Shown here: positions 1-6,598 of the stretch, piece after piece
Layout: each line of letters begins with the position of its first letter
Position numbering within the stretch: position 1 is the stretch's first letter
Position numbers and translations under genes: made by a program
Assembly (NCBI GenBank): GCA_910587255.1
Contig: CAJUKT010000115.1
Span: 1 to 12,560, forward strand
Reading direction: 5' to 3'
Origin: an uncultured Oscillospiraceae bacterium
Lineage (GTDB): Bacteria > Bacillota > Clostridia > Oscillospirales > Oscillospiraceae
Length of the DNA: 12,560 nt
The notes under the pieces: model-generated
Database searches by the model: none
What the model was told of the DNA's origin: nothing
What the model saw: the letters and a program-made list of their open reading frames with translations, nothing else

Positions 1-2
1 GA

Positions 3-647
3 GCCACAGGCCCCACCGGCCCGGACGGCGCGGCGGGGGCTACCGGTCCCACCGGCCCCACCGGGCCGGACGGCGCAGCGGGGGCCATCGGTCCCACCGG
101 CCCCACCGGCGCGGCGGGCCCCACCGGGGCCACAGGCGCCACAGGGCCTGCGGGCGCGGCCGGGCCCAACCCCACCGCCACCTCCGCCTTTGCCGCCAAC
201 ACCCAGGGCAGCAGCATTCTGGTGGCGCTGGGCGGCAGCCCGGTGCCCCTGCCCAACGAACAGCTGCTCTCCCCGGGCATCACCGCCAACGCCGGAAGCA
301 CCGTGTTCACCGTGGCCCAGGCGGGCACCTATCAGATATCCTACCATGTGAATACCACCCTGTCCCTGCTGATGGGCACCCGGCTGGTCATCAACGGCGT
401 CAATAACACCGCCTCCACCATCGCCCCAATCGTGTCCACCTCCCGATTTGAAAACCAGATCAAGGTCGCCCTCCCCGCCAACTCCACCGTCACCCTCCAG
501 ATGTACCCCGCGGTCCTGGCCGGGACGGCCATCCTGGCAGGCAGCGGCGCGGGGGCGTCGCTGACCATCATCCGGCTGGGGGAGACCAGTACTGCAGCCG
601 GGCCCGATTCCGAACACGACATTGATATGCCCATCGAGGAGGAGTAA
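3..647 (+). CDS. Collagen-like surface protein with BclA-type C-terminal domain (5' partial)
   Basis: The frame is open from the window's left edge to the TAA at 645-647, so the N-terminus is missing. Residues 1-56 are Gly-X-Y collagen triplets rich in GPT, GPD, GAA and GAT. They lead into a domain of about 130 residues that starts near AFAANTQG and contains GTYQISYHVNTT and ends in SLTIIRLGE. This layout matches the jelly-roll (C1q/TNF-like) C-terminal domain of BclA-type collagen-like proteins, which trimerise and form hair-like filaments on spores or cell surfaces. The last 18 or so residues form an acidic tail ending in EEE, beyond the usual domain end. An ATG-like start at 222 lies inside the conserved domain and is not the real start. 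The next gene on the strand is a glycosyltransferase, which fits a glycosylated surface filament. Family identity is confident; spore versus vegetative surface location is inferred. Confidence 0.88.
   Translation, partial: ATGPTGPDGAAGATGPTGPTGPDGAAGAIGPTGPTGAAGPTGATGATGPAGAAGPNPTATSAFAANTQGSSILVALGGSPVPLPNEQLLSPGITANAGSTVFTVAQAGTYQISYHVNTTLSLLMGTRLVINGVNNTASTIAPIVSTSRFENQIKVALPANSTVTLQMYPAVLAGTAILAGSGAGASLTIIRLGETSTAAGPDSEHDIDMPIEEE
9..98 (+). repeat. Two tandem 45-base collagen-coding repeats
   Basis: Positions 9-53 and 54-98 are two copies of a 45-base unit that differ at a few bases. Each encodes five triplets (GPT GPD GAA GAT/GAI GPT). Shorter, less regular triplets follow to about 170. 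The array extends beyond the left edge, so the copy number is unknown. Such arrays vary in length by slippage or recombination between strains. Confidence 0.85.
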
Positions 648-742
648 ATCCGGCTATTGGGGCCGCTGAAGGGTGTCCTCAACAGCCCATTCAACGATAT
701 TCTGACCGAAGGAGCGGCGCGGCCGCTGCTTTGACACACCAT

Positions 743-772
743 GGCCTCCCGCCGGTAAACCGGCGGGAGGCC
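743..772 (+). other. Perfect 13-bp GC-rich hairpin in the glycosyltransferase leader
   Basis: Arms 743-755 and 760-772 are perfectly complementary around a TAAA loop. No T-run follows; the sequence goes on as CCAAACACCG and reaches the AGAGGAGG ribosome site about 15 bases later. It could be a weak or Rho-assisted terminator after the collagen-like gene, an mRNA-stabilising stem, or an attenuating structure close to the ribosome site. The sequence alone does not decide. The 155 bases between the two genes hold nothing else convincing. Confidence 0.6.
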
Positions 773-802
773 AAACACCGTAAAGCAGAGGAGGCTTTGT
801 CT

Positions 803-1873
803 ATGGTAAGCGTCAGTCTTTGCATGATTGTGAAAAACGAGGAGGACGTGCTGGAGCGATGCTTGAACAGCGTGTCCAATCTGGTGGACGAGATTATCAT
901 CGTGGACACCGGCTCCACCGACCGCACAAAGGAGATTGCCGCCCGCTTCACCAGCTTGATCTTTGACTTCCCCTGGCGGGATGACTTCGCCGCCGCCCGG
1001 AATGCGTCCTTTGCCCACGCATCCATGGACTACTGTATGTGGCTGGACGCGGACGACGTGCTTCTGGAGGCCGATCAAGCCGCGTTCCTGGCATTGAAGC
1101 AGACCCTGGACCCGGACGTTTCGGTGGTAATGGCCCCCTACCACACCGGCTTTGACGAAAGCGGGCGGTGCACCTTCTCCTATTACCGGGAGCGGCTCAT
1201 CAAAAACCACGCCGGGATGGGCTGGGCCGGGGCCGTCCACGAGGCCGTCACGCCGGTGGGGAAGGTTTTCTATGCGGATTTTGCCGTTACCCACCGCAAA
1301 ACCCGTCCCGGCGACCCGGACCGCAACCTGCGCATCTACCAGGCCCAGCTGAGCGCGGGCAAACCGCTGGAGCCCCGGCACCGCTTCTACTATGGCCGGG
1401 AGCTTTACTACCACCGCCGTTGGGAGGAGGCCCTGTCCGTCTTTGAGTCGTTCCTGTCGGAGGGCCGGGGCTGGGTGGAAAACAACATCGACGCCTGCTG
1501 CCACTGCGCCTACTGCCGGGAGCAGCTGGGACAGCCTGACGCCGCGCTGGCGGCGCTGCTGCGCACCTTTGCCTATGACCGGCCCCGGGCGGAGGTGTGC
1601 TGCGAGCTGGGCCGGTGGTTCTTCCAGCGGGAGCGGTACGGCCAGGCGGCCTACTGGTACACCCTGGCCCTCGCCTGCCCCCGGGACGACCGCCGGGGCG
1701 GTTTTGTCTCCCCCGACTGCTACGGCTACCTGCCCTGCATCCAGCTGTGCGTCTGCCACAGCCGCCTGGGCGACCAAAAGCGGGCCGAGGCATTTAACGA
1801 GCTGGCGGCGGCCTGTAAGCCGGACGATCCGGCGGCGGCCCATAACCGGACCTACTTCCAATCCTTACAATGA
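803..1873 (+). CDS. SunS-like family-2 glycosyltransferase with TPR-like C-terminus
   Basis: A 356-residue protein. The start at ATG 803 is chosen because AGAGGAGG lies 8 bases upstream and the protein then opens directly with SLCMIVKNEEDVLERCL, the usual start of this family. A longer frame from TTG 731 would run through the hairpin. The GT-A fold spans about residues 3-170: VDTGSTDRT (34-42), the AARNASFAHA stretch (64-73), the LDADD metal and nucleotide-sugar motif (81-85), and GWAGAVHEAV (140-149) near the acceptor site. Residues 190-345 are helical, with TPR-like pairs such as YYHRRWEEALSVFESFL, and rich in cysteine. The closest known relative by layout is SunS, which transfers sugar to a peptide. 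SgtA beside BclA in Clostridioides difficile is a functional parallel. Glycosylation of the upstream collagen-like protein is inferred from position. Cytoplasmic; no membrane segment. Confidence 0.87.
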   Translation: MVSVSLCMIVKNEEDVLERCLNSVSNLVDEIIIVDTGSTDRTKEIAARFTSLIFDFPWRDDFAAARNASFAHASMDYCMWLDADDVLLEADQAAFLALKQTLDPDVSVVMAPYHTGFDESGRCTFSYYRERLIKNHAGMGWAGAVHEAVTPVGKVFYADFAVTHRKTRPGDPDRNLRIYQAQLSAGKPLEPRHRFYYGRELYYHRRWEEALSVFESFLSEGRGWVENNIDACCHCAYCREQLGQPDAALAALLRTFAYDRPRAEVCCELGRWFFQRERYGQAAYWYTLALACPRDDRRGGFVSPDCYGYLPCIQLCVCHSRLGDQKRAEAFNELAAACKPDDPAAAHNRTYFQSLQ

Positions 1874-1949
1874 GAAATTTTCTTTGGCGCGGCAGTATTC
1901 CCATCAGCCCGGAACTATGGTAACATAGCGTCGGGGGGTGGCGCCGGAC

Positions 1950-2663
1950 ATGATAAAATTTGCTGTTTGTGACGACGAGCCGGAGATGGCCCAGGCGCTC
2001 TGCGCCGCTCTCACGGCCTATATGCAGGCCCGCCGGGCCGACGGCTGCTGCGTCCGCAGCTTTTCCGACGGCCGTTCCCTTCTGGAATGCGGGGACAGCT
2101 TTGACGTGATCCTGCTGGACATTCAGATGAGCCATCCCGACGGCATGGAGACCGCCAGGCAGCTGCGCCGGCGGGGGGAGCGCAGCCTGCTGGTCTTTGT
2201 GACCGTCCTCGAGGCGTGCGTATTCGACGCCTTCGAGGTGGACGCCTGCGGCTATCTCCTCAAGCCGCTGGACCCTGGGCGTTTTGAGCGCACCATGAAC
2301 CGGGTTGTCAAACGCTTGGAGGAGCGCTCCGCCCAGACCATCGTCGTCCAGCGCGGCGCCGCCTGCCAGGTGATCGCGCTGTCGGAGATCGTGTACTGCG
2401 AGGTGATGGGCCGGAAGCTGTACCTCCACAAAAGCGACGGGGCCGTCGTCGAGTACTGCGACAGGCTGGAGCGCCTGGAGCGCCGCGTGGACCAGCGCTT
2501 CTTCAAATGCCACAGGAGCTATCTGGTCAACCTCGACCATGTCCGCGGATGCCGGGCCGGGCAGGTTTTTCTGCCCCGGGGGGAGGCCATCCCGGTGTCC
2601 CGGCTGCGGGAGCGGGAGCTGGTCCAGGCCCTTTTGCGCCACATGAAGGAGCGGGATGTGTGA
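1950..2663 (+). CDS. LytTR-family response regulator (AgrA/VirR type)
   Basis: 237 residues, the typical length. The receiver domain (1-120) shows the acidic pair D8/D9, phospho-acceptor D57 in ILLDIQM, T85 in VFVTV, and K105 in YLLKPLD. The LytTR DNA-binding domain (about 133-232) contains IVYCEVMGRKLYLH and FFKCHRSYLVNLDHV, both family hallmarks. ATG 1950 is preferred because a G-rich ribosome site at 1933-1938 is well spaced. GTG 1938 in the same frame would add four residues and overlap that site. The stop overlaps the kinase start by one base (TGATG), implying translational coupling. Members of this family bind direct repeats upstream of target promoters and usually control quorum sensing, bacteriocin or surface functions. 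The target here is unknown. Only a weak promoter (TTCCCA at 1898, TAACAT at 1921) is visible upstream. Confidence 0.92.
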   Translation: MIKFAVCDDEPEMAQALCAALTAYMQARRADGCCVRSFSDGRSLLECGDSFDVILLDIQMSHPDGMETARQLRRRGERSLLVFVTVLEACVFDAFEVDACGYLLKPLDPGRFERTMNRVVKRLEERSAQTIVVQRGAACQVIALSEIVYCEVMGRKLYLHKSDGAVVEYCDRLERLERRVDQRFFKCHRSYLVNLDHVRGCRAGQVFLPRGEAIPVSRLRERELVQALLRHMKERDV

Positions 2664-3934
2664 TGGACTATTTCAGCCTGTGCCTGGACGCGCTGTACCT
2701 GGGCGGAATGAGCGTTGTGCACATGGTCTTCGCCTGCCGTCTCACCGGGAAAAAGCTAAGCCCATGGAGCCTTGCCGCGTATTTTTCCCTCCTGTGCGTG
2801 ATTCAGCTCGCCTTTACCGGCCTCTGCCCTGGCTGCGAAGCTGTGTCCACCGGCGCGGGCGTGCTCGCGCTGTACGGCGTGAGCCGCCTGGCGCTGGGAA
2901 ACCCGTCCCCCGTATCCTGGCTTGCCGCCGTGCTGGCGCACTACATTTCCCAGCTCTGCTTCGGCCTCGTCAACTCGCTGGAGGCGGTCATCTTCCCCCA
3001 GTTTGTGGGCACGCCGCTGCTGTACCTGCTGCTGCTGGCGGCGCTGGCCGCCTTCTTCGCGCTGTGCGCCTGCTGCTGCGCCGCCGCGCTGCGGCTCCTG
3101 GCCTGGACGCGGGAGGGCCAAACGCCCCATGCCGGACTGCTGCTGTTTCCCGGGCTGTTTTTCTTTGCCGCCCAGCTGTATATCCTGCGCACGTCGTACA
3201 GCGCCCCGTCCATCCGCCCGCTGCCCGCGGAAATCGCACAGCACACCGCCCTCCTGCTGCTCCAGGGGATGGGGCTGGCCGCGCTGCTGTGCACCCTGTA
3301 CGCCTACCGCCACCTCTGCCGGGGCTTTCAGGCCCAGGCGGCGCTGCAATCCCTGGCCCAGGCGGCCCAGGCCCAAAAGGTCTATATCGCCGAGGCGCAG
3401 CTGCGCTATGAGCGCACGGCGGCCTTCCGGCACGATGTCAAAAACCACCTGACCGTGCTGGACGGCCTGCTGGGCGGCGGAAGGGTGGACGAGGGCAGGG
3501 CCTATTTGAAAAAGCTGGAGGGCGTCTCCCAGTCCCTGTCCTTCCCCTACCAGACCGGAAACCCTGTGGTGGACGTCCTTTTGGGCGAGAAGCTGGGCCT
3601 GGCCGGGGAGATTGCGGCGCAGGTCTCCCTGGTTCTGCCCAAGCCCTGCGGCATCGACGATTTCGACCTGTGCGTGATTTTCGCCAACGCCCTGGATAAC
3701 GCCATCGCCGCCTGCTCCCGCGCCGCCGGGGAGCGTTCCATCCGCGTCTCCGGGGAGCGGCAGGGGGATTTTTATATGCTGAGCTTTGAAAACACCTGCG
3801 GCGGCGGCCCCCTGCCCCCGGCGGGAACCGGGCTCTCCAACATCCGCGCCGTGGCGGAAAAGTACCACGGGGCGGTGCTGACGGAAAAAAACCAGGGGCG
3901 CTTCTCCCTCCACGTGCTGCTGAACATCTCGTGA
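2663..3934 (+). CDS. AgrC-type sensor histidine kinase (GHKL)
   Basis: 423 residues starting at the ATG that overlaps the regulator stop. Residues 1-215 are a membrane sensor with about six hydrophobic segments (roughly 5-25, 36-55, 62-78, 85-110, 117-147 and 158-175), plus a possible further one at 195-212. A linker helix (220-252) precedes the dimerisation and phosphorylation helix with FRHDVKNHL, in which H257 is the phospho-acceptor. The ATPase domain has the N-box ANALDNAIAAC (341-351) and a G-box GTGLSNI (388-394). This is the Spo0B-helix plus HATPase_c_5 arrangement of AgrC-like peptide sensors. No agrB or agrD gene lies in the window, so the ligand is unknown. The protein has about 16 cysteines, four of them clustered at 135-139 in a membrane segment. 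Partner: the LytTR regulator just upstream. Confidence 0.92.
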   Translation: MDYFSLCLDALYLGGMSVVHMVFACRLTGKKLSPWSLAAYFSLLCVIQLAFTGLCPGCEAVSTGAGVLALYGVSRLALGNPSPVSWLAAVLAHYISQLCFGLVNSLEAVIFPQFVGTPLLYLLLLAALAAFFALCACCCAAALRLLAWTREGQTPHAGLLLFPGLFFFAAQLYILRTSYSAPSIRPLPAEIAQHTALLLLQGMGLAALLCTLYAYRHLCRGFQAQAALQSLAQAAQAQKVYIAEAQLRYERTAAFRHDVKNHLTVLDGLLGGGRVDEGRAYLKKLEGVSQSLSFPYQTGNPVVDVLLGEKLGLAGEIAAQVSLVLPKPCGIDDFDLCVIFANALDNAIAACSRAAGERSIRVSGERQGDFYMLSFENTCGGGPLPPAGTGLSNIRAVAEKYHGAVLTEKNQGRFSLHVLLNIS

Positions 3935-3963
3935 CGCCTGGGGCACATTTCAGCGCAAGGGCC

Positions 3964-3991
3964 TTGCATTCCCCCCGCCAAAGGGTAAACT
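3964..3991 (+). promoter_or_regulatory. Possible sigma-A promoter before the coiled-coil gene
   Basis: TTGCAT at 3964-3969 and TAAACT at 3986-3991 are 16 bases apart, 43 bases before the start of the next gene. The match is moderate. There is no clear terminator after the kinase gene, so read-through from the two-component operon is also possible. Confidence 0.35.
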
Positions 3992-4034
3992 GGACGGGAG
4001 CCAGGCACACTTTATCCGATGGGAGGAACACTCT

Positions 4035-4529
4035 ATGACACCTGTTTCCCAAGCAAACCCCGCCCGCCCCATGGCGGCAGCCGGGGGCATACCCGGGACG
4101 CCCCGGCCCCGGCAGGCCGGGGAGGAAGCTCCAAACCGTCCGCCGGAGCCCGTGACGGACCAATACGTCCACCGGGAAAAGCCGGAGCCCTCCGGCCTGT
4201 ACCGGCTGGGCAGCGGCGGGGAGGGACGGCCCAGGCTCTATTTTGACGGCCCCGAAACGCCGGGCAGCCCGGAGCGGGACGCGCAGGCGGGGGCCCCGGA
4301 AAAAGGGGGCCCGGCCCAAAAGGCGGAGCGCTGCACCGGCGACACCGGCGCGGTGGACCGGGAGATCGAGCAGCTGAAGCAGAGGCGCGCGGAGCTGGAG
4401 CGGCAGCTGGACGCCGAGACCGACGGGGCCCGCGCCCAGGAGCTGAAGCGGAAGCTGGCCCAGGTGGAGGCGGAGCTTCGGCAGAAGGACAACGACGGCT
4501 ACCGGCGCCGTCACACCACGTTTTCCTGA
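4035..4529 (+). CDS. Unknown small protein with C-terminal coiled coil
   Basis: 164 residues, with ATG at 4035 and a GGGAGG ribosome site 8 bases upstream. No family is recognised. Residues 1-50 are proline- and alanine-rich and look disordered. A short motif with aromatic and glycine residues, SGLYRLG (53-59) then GRPRLYFD (64-71), may be a conserved core. Residues 73-105 are low complexity. Residues 107-151 form a strongly charged heptad-like helix (EIEQLKQRRAELERQL and following), predicted to be a coiled coil. The protein ends in a basic tail, YRRRHTTFS. There is no signal peptide or membrane segment, so it is probably cytoplasmic. It lies 100 bases after the kinase gene and is followed by a terminator, so it may be the last gene of the two-component unit or be separately transcribed. 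Codon use and the good ribosome site support a real gene. Confidence 0.75.
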   Translation: MTPVSQANPARPMAAAGGIPGTPRPRQAGEEAPNRPPEPVTDQYVHREKPEPSGLYRLGSGGEGRPRLYFDGPETPGSPERDAQAGAPEKGGPAQKAERCTGDTGAVDREIEQLKQRRAELERQLDAETDGARAQELKRKLAQVEAELRQKDNDGYRRRHTTFS

Positions 4530-4546
4530 CGCTCAGCCAGGGGCCG

Positions 4547-4590
4547 GGCGGGCGGAGAGGCAAAACCTTTCCGCCCGCCTTGCCTTTTCC
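4547..4590 (+). terminator. Intrinsic terminator after the coiled-coil gene
   Basis: Arms 4547-4560 and 4566-4579 form a 14-bp stem (one G-T pair) around a CAAAA loop, followed by the T-rich tract TTGCCTTTT. It lies 17 bases after the stop codon. Its tail overlaps the -35 element of the next promoter. Confidence 0.82.
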
Positions 4591-4608
4591 CCCGTTTTCT
4601 GCTACAAT
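4580..4608 (+). promoter_or_regulatory. Sigma-A promoter with extended -10 for the pseudouridine synthase operon
   Basis: TTGCCT (4580-4585) and TACAAT (4603-4608) are 17 bases apart, and TGC just before the -10 makes it an extended -10. The expected start of transcription is near 4615, giving a leader of about 47 bases. Confidence 0.7.
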
Positions 4609-4661
4609 TAACCCGCTTCACGCAGCCGGCTGCAAAATTTTTCCCCCGGGAGGCGAGCGCC

Positions 4662-5612
4662 ATGAAGGAATTTACCATCGGCCCCAACGACGCGGGCCAG
4701 CGGCTGGACCGCTGGCTGGCCAAGGCAGTCCCCCTCCTCCCCGCCCCCTTAGCGCAGAAATACATCCGCCTCAAGCGGGTGAAGCGCAACGGGAAGGGCT
4801 CCCGGCGGGATACGCACCTGGAGCAGGGGGACGTGCTCCAGCTTTACATTAACGATGAGTTTTTTGATGCGCCCACCCCGGACAACGCCTTTTTGCGGGT
4901 GGATCAGCCCCGGCTCACCATCCTGTACGAGGACGAGCACCTGCTGCTGCTGGACAAGCGCCCGGGCATGGTGGTCCACTCCGACGACAAGGAGCAGGTG
5001 AACACACTCATCACCCACGTCCAGGCGTACCTGTACCAGAAGAAGGAGTGGTCCCCCCGGTGGGAGAACGCCTTTGCCCCCGCCCTGTGCAACCGCATCG
5101 ACCGCAACACCGGGGGCATCGTCATCGCCGCCAAGACCGCCGCCGCCCTGCGGGTGATGAACCAGAAGATCCGGGACCGGGAGCTGCAAAAGCTGTACCT
5201 GTGCGTCATCCACGGGGAGATTTGCCCCCGGGAGGGCGAGCTGCGGGGATACATTTTAAAGGACGAAAGCAAGGCCCAGGTGCGGGTATTCGACCGCCCC
5301 GTCCCCGGCGGAAAAACGGCGGTGACGGTGTACCGCACGCTGGACGCCCGGGATGGCCTGTCGCTGGTGGAGTGCGACCTCATCACCGGGCGCACCCACC
5401 AGATCCGCGCCCAGTTCGCCGCCGCGGGCCATCCCCTGCTGGGGGACGGCAAATATGGCCGGGAGCGGGACGGGCGCAAATTTCAGGCGCTTTACTCCTA
5501 TAAGCTGCGCTTTGACTTCACCACGGACGCGGGCTGCCTGGCGCATCTGAACGGGCGGGAGTGGACGGTGGGCCACGTGGATTTTGTGGAGGAATATTTC
5601 TCAAGGAGGTGA
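4662..5612 (+). CDS. RluA-family RNA pseudouridine synthase with S4 domain
   Basis: 316 residues, with ATG 4662 preceded by GGGAGG at 8 bases. An S4-like RNA-binding domain covers about 1-65 (QRLDRWLAK, YIRLKRVKRNGK). The catalytic domain covers about 85-300: LLLLDKRPGMVVHS, the catalytic motif CNRIDRNTGG with D147 as the expected nucleophile, and LITGRTHQIRAQFAAAGHPLLGD before GKYG. These are the family's diagnostic blocks. The enzyme converts uridine to pseudouridine in rRNA or tRNA; the exact site cannot be read from sequence. It is the first gene of an apparent operon: its TGA at 5610-5612 overlaps the ribosome site of the acetyltransferase gene. RluD/YlyB-like or RluC-like assignment is undecided, so no symbol is given. 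Confidence 0.93.
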   Translation: MKEFTIGPNDAGQRLDRWLAKAVPLLPAPLAQKYIRLKRVKRNGKGSRRDTHLEQGDVLQLYINDEFFDAPTPDNAFLRVDQPRLTILYEDEHLLLLDKRPGMVVHSDDKEQVNTLITHVQAYLYQKKEWSPRWENAFAPALCNRIDRNTGGIVIAAKTAAALRVMNQKIRDRELQKLYLCVIHGEICPREGELRGYILKDESKAQVRVFDRPVPGGKTAVTVYRTLDARDGLSLVECDLITGRTHQIRAQFAAAGHPLLGDGKYGRERDGRKFQALYSYKLRFDFTTDAGCLAHLNGREWTVGHVDFVEEYFSRR

Positions 5613-6079
5613 GCGCGCTGCGCTGCGAGCTTTTGAGCATCAGGGAGCGCCCCGCGCTGCTGGACCGGGCGGCGGCGTGGTTCCACGGCAAATGGGGCGT
5701 GCCGCTGGACGCCTACCGGGAGAGCATGGAGCAGTCCCTGTCCGGCGGGGGCCCCGTGCCCCAGTGGTATCTGGCGGTGGAGGACGGCGCCATCCTGGGC
5801 GGGCTGGGGGTCATTGATAACGACTTCCACAATCGAAAGGACCTGGCCCCCAACGTGTGCGCCGTCTATGTAGAGGAGGCGTACCGCCGCCGTGGGATCG
5901 CCGGGGCGCTGTTAAACCACGCCTGCGCCGGTATGGCGCAGTTGGGGGTGGACACCCTGTACCTGCTCACCGGCCACACGTCCTTTTACGAGCGGTACGG
6001 CTGGGGGTTCCTGTGCATGGCCCAGGGGGACGGGGAGGATCAGCCGTCCCGGATATATGTCCGCAAATGGGGTGCATAA
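5609..6079 (+). CDS. GNAT-family N-acetyltransferase
   Basis: About 150-156 residues with a GNAT acetyl-CoA fold. Motif A is VYVEEAYRRRGIAGALLNHA, with the RRRGIA pyrophosphate-binding loop. LGGLGVIDNDFHNRKD forms the preceding strands, and TSFYERYGWGF is the typical C-terminal motif B block. The acetyl acceptor is unknown. The start is uncertain: AAGGAGG (5603-5609) is a perfect ribosome site, and the only codon well spaced from it is CTG 5618 (giving MRCELLSIRERP). GTG 5609 lies inside the site and TTG 5633 is too far away. GTG 5609 is reported here as the first conventional option. The gene overlaps the end of the pseudouridine synthase gene and is followed after 3 bases by a membrane protein gene, so the three are probably cotranscribed. 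Confidence 0.85.
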   Translation: MSALRCELLSIRERPALLDRAAAWFHGKWGVPLDAYRESMEQSLSGGGPVPQWYLAVEDGAILGGLGVIDNDFHNRKDLAPNVCAVYVEEAYRRRGIAGALLNHACAGMAQLGVDTLYLLTGHTSFYERYGWGFLCMAQGDGEDQPSRIYVRKWGA

Positions 6080-6082
6080 AGG

Positions 6083-6538
6083 ATGTGGAAGCTCCGAAAT
6101 TACCGATTTGGGTTTGACCCGTGGGGGCTGGGGCTGTTTCTGCTCATCATGCTCCCCAATTTCGTATGGTTTGCCCTTCCCGCCCCCCGAGATGTCCTAC
6201 GGCAGGAATCCGTCACGCCGGCCGTCGACGCCGCCGCCCAGGTCTTTCAATGCGCCATGGCTGCAGCGCTGTGCGCGCTGTCCAACACCGCCGGGGGCGG
6301 GCCCGTCAAGCCCATATCCGCGGCGGGCGTCCTGTCGTGCGCCGCGCTGTACCTTGCCGCATGGGCGGCCTATTACGCCGGGATTGTGAACGCCGCCGTG
6401 ATTTTGACCCTGTGCCTGGCCCCCTGCGCCGCCCTTCTCCTCTTTTCCCTGGCGCGGAAAAACGCGCCCGCCCTGCTGGCGGCGGCCTGCTTCACCCTCT
6501 GCCATCTGATCTATGCCGTTATAAACTTCATCCTGTGA
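6083..6538 (+). CDS. Small four-helix membrane protein, unknown function
   Basis: 151 residues, starting at ATG 6083, three bases after the acetyltransferase stop, with AAAGG overlapping that stop. It begins with a short polar stretch (MWKLRNYRFGFDPWG). Four or five hydrophobic segments follow, at about 15-33, 52-66, 79-102, 104-123 and 128-149. There is no signal peptide or catalytic motif. The FDPWGLGLFLLIMLPNFVWF opening is reminiscent of small uncharacterised membrane proteins of clostridia; this is an impression and not a database match. It is probably the last gene of the operon from 4662, because a perfect palindrome follows within 15 bases. Confidence 0.8.
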   Translation: MWKLRNYRFGFDPWGLGLFLLIMLPNFVWFALPAPRDVLRQESVTPAVDAAAQVFQCAMAAALCALSNTAGGGPVKPISAAGVLSCAALYLAAWAAYYAGIVNAAVILTLCLAPCAALLLFSLARKNAPALLAAACFTLCHLIYAVINFIL

Positions 6539-6550
6539 GCCGTGAAGGCA

Positions 6551-6582
6551 AACAGCCGGACTGCCTAGGCAGTCCGGCTGTT
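6551..6582. terminator. Perfect 32-base palindrome between convergent genes (bidirectional terminator)
   Basis: The sequence reads the same on both strands, centred on CCTAGG, and gives a 14-bp stem with a CTAG loop. It sits between the stop at 6538 (plus) and the stop at 6599 (minus), the expected place for a shared terminator. The T-run is poor on either strand, so efficiency is uncertain. Confidence 0.7.
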
Positions 6583-6598
6583 CTGATGCGCCCCGTTC

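Noticed and set aside
731..736. Perfect TTGACA resembling a -35 element before the glycosyltransferase
   Set aside because: At 17-18 bases downstream there is only GGTAAA/GTAAAC inside the hairpin, with no acceptable -10 element.
731..802. Longer N-terminus of the glycosyltransferase from TTG 731
   Set aside because: It would translate through the perfect hairpin, lacks a spaced ribosome site, and adds residues before the family's normal SLCMIVKNEE start.
341..1861. Long minus-strand open frame (506 codons) antisense to the glycosyltransferase and collagen-like genes
   Set aside because: Its translation is low complexity with no family motifs, and it lies opposite two clear genes. Long antisense frames are expected at this GC content.
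1914..1927. Short inverted repeat CTATG-GTAA-CATAG upstream of the response regulator as an operator
   Set aside because: Five-base arms are within chance expectation, and LytTR proteins bind direct repeats, which I could not find here.
2756..3946. Minus-strand open frame of 396 codons opposite the histidine kinase
   Set aside because: Its translation is Gln/Gly/Arg-rich without motifs, and the plus-strand kinase has all its catalytic boxes.
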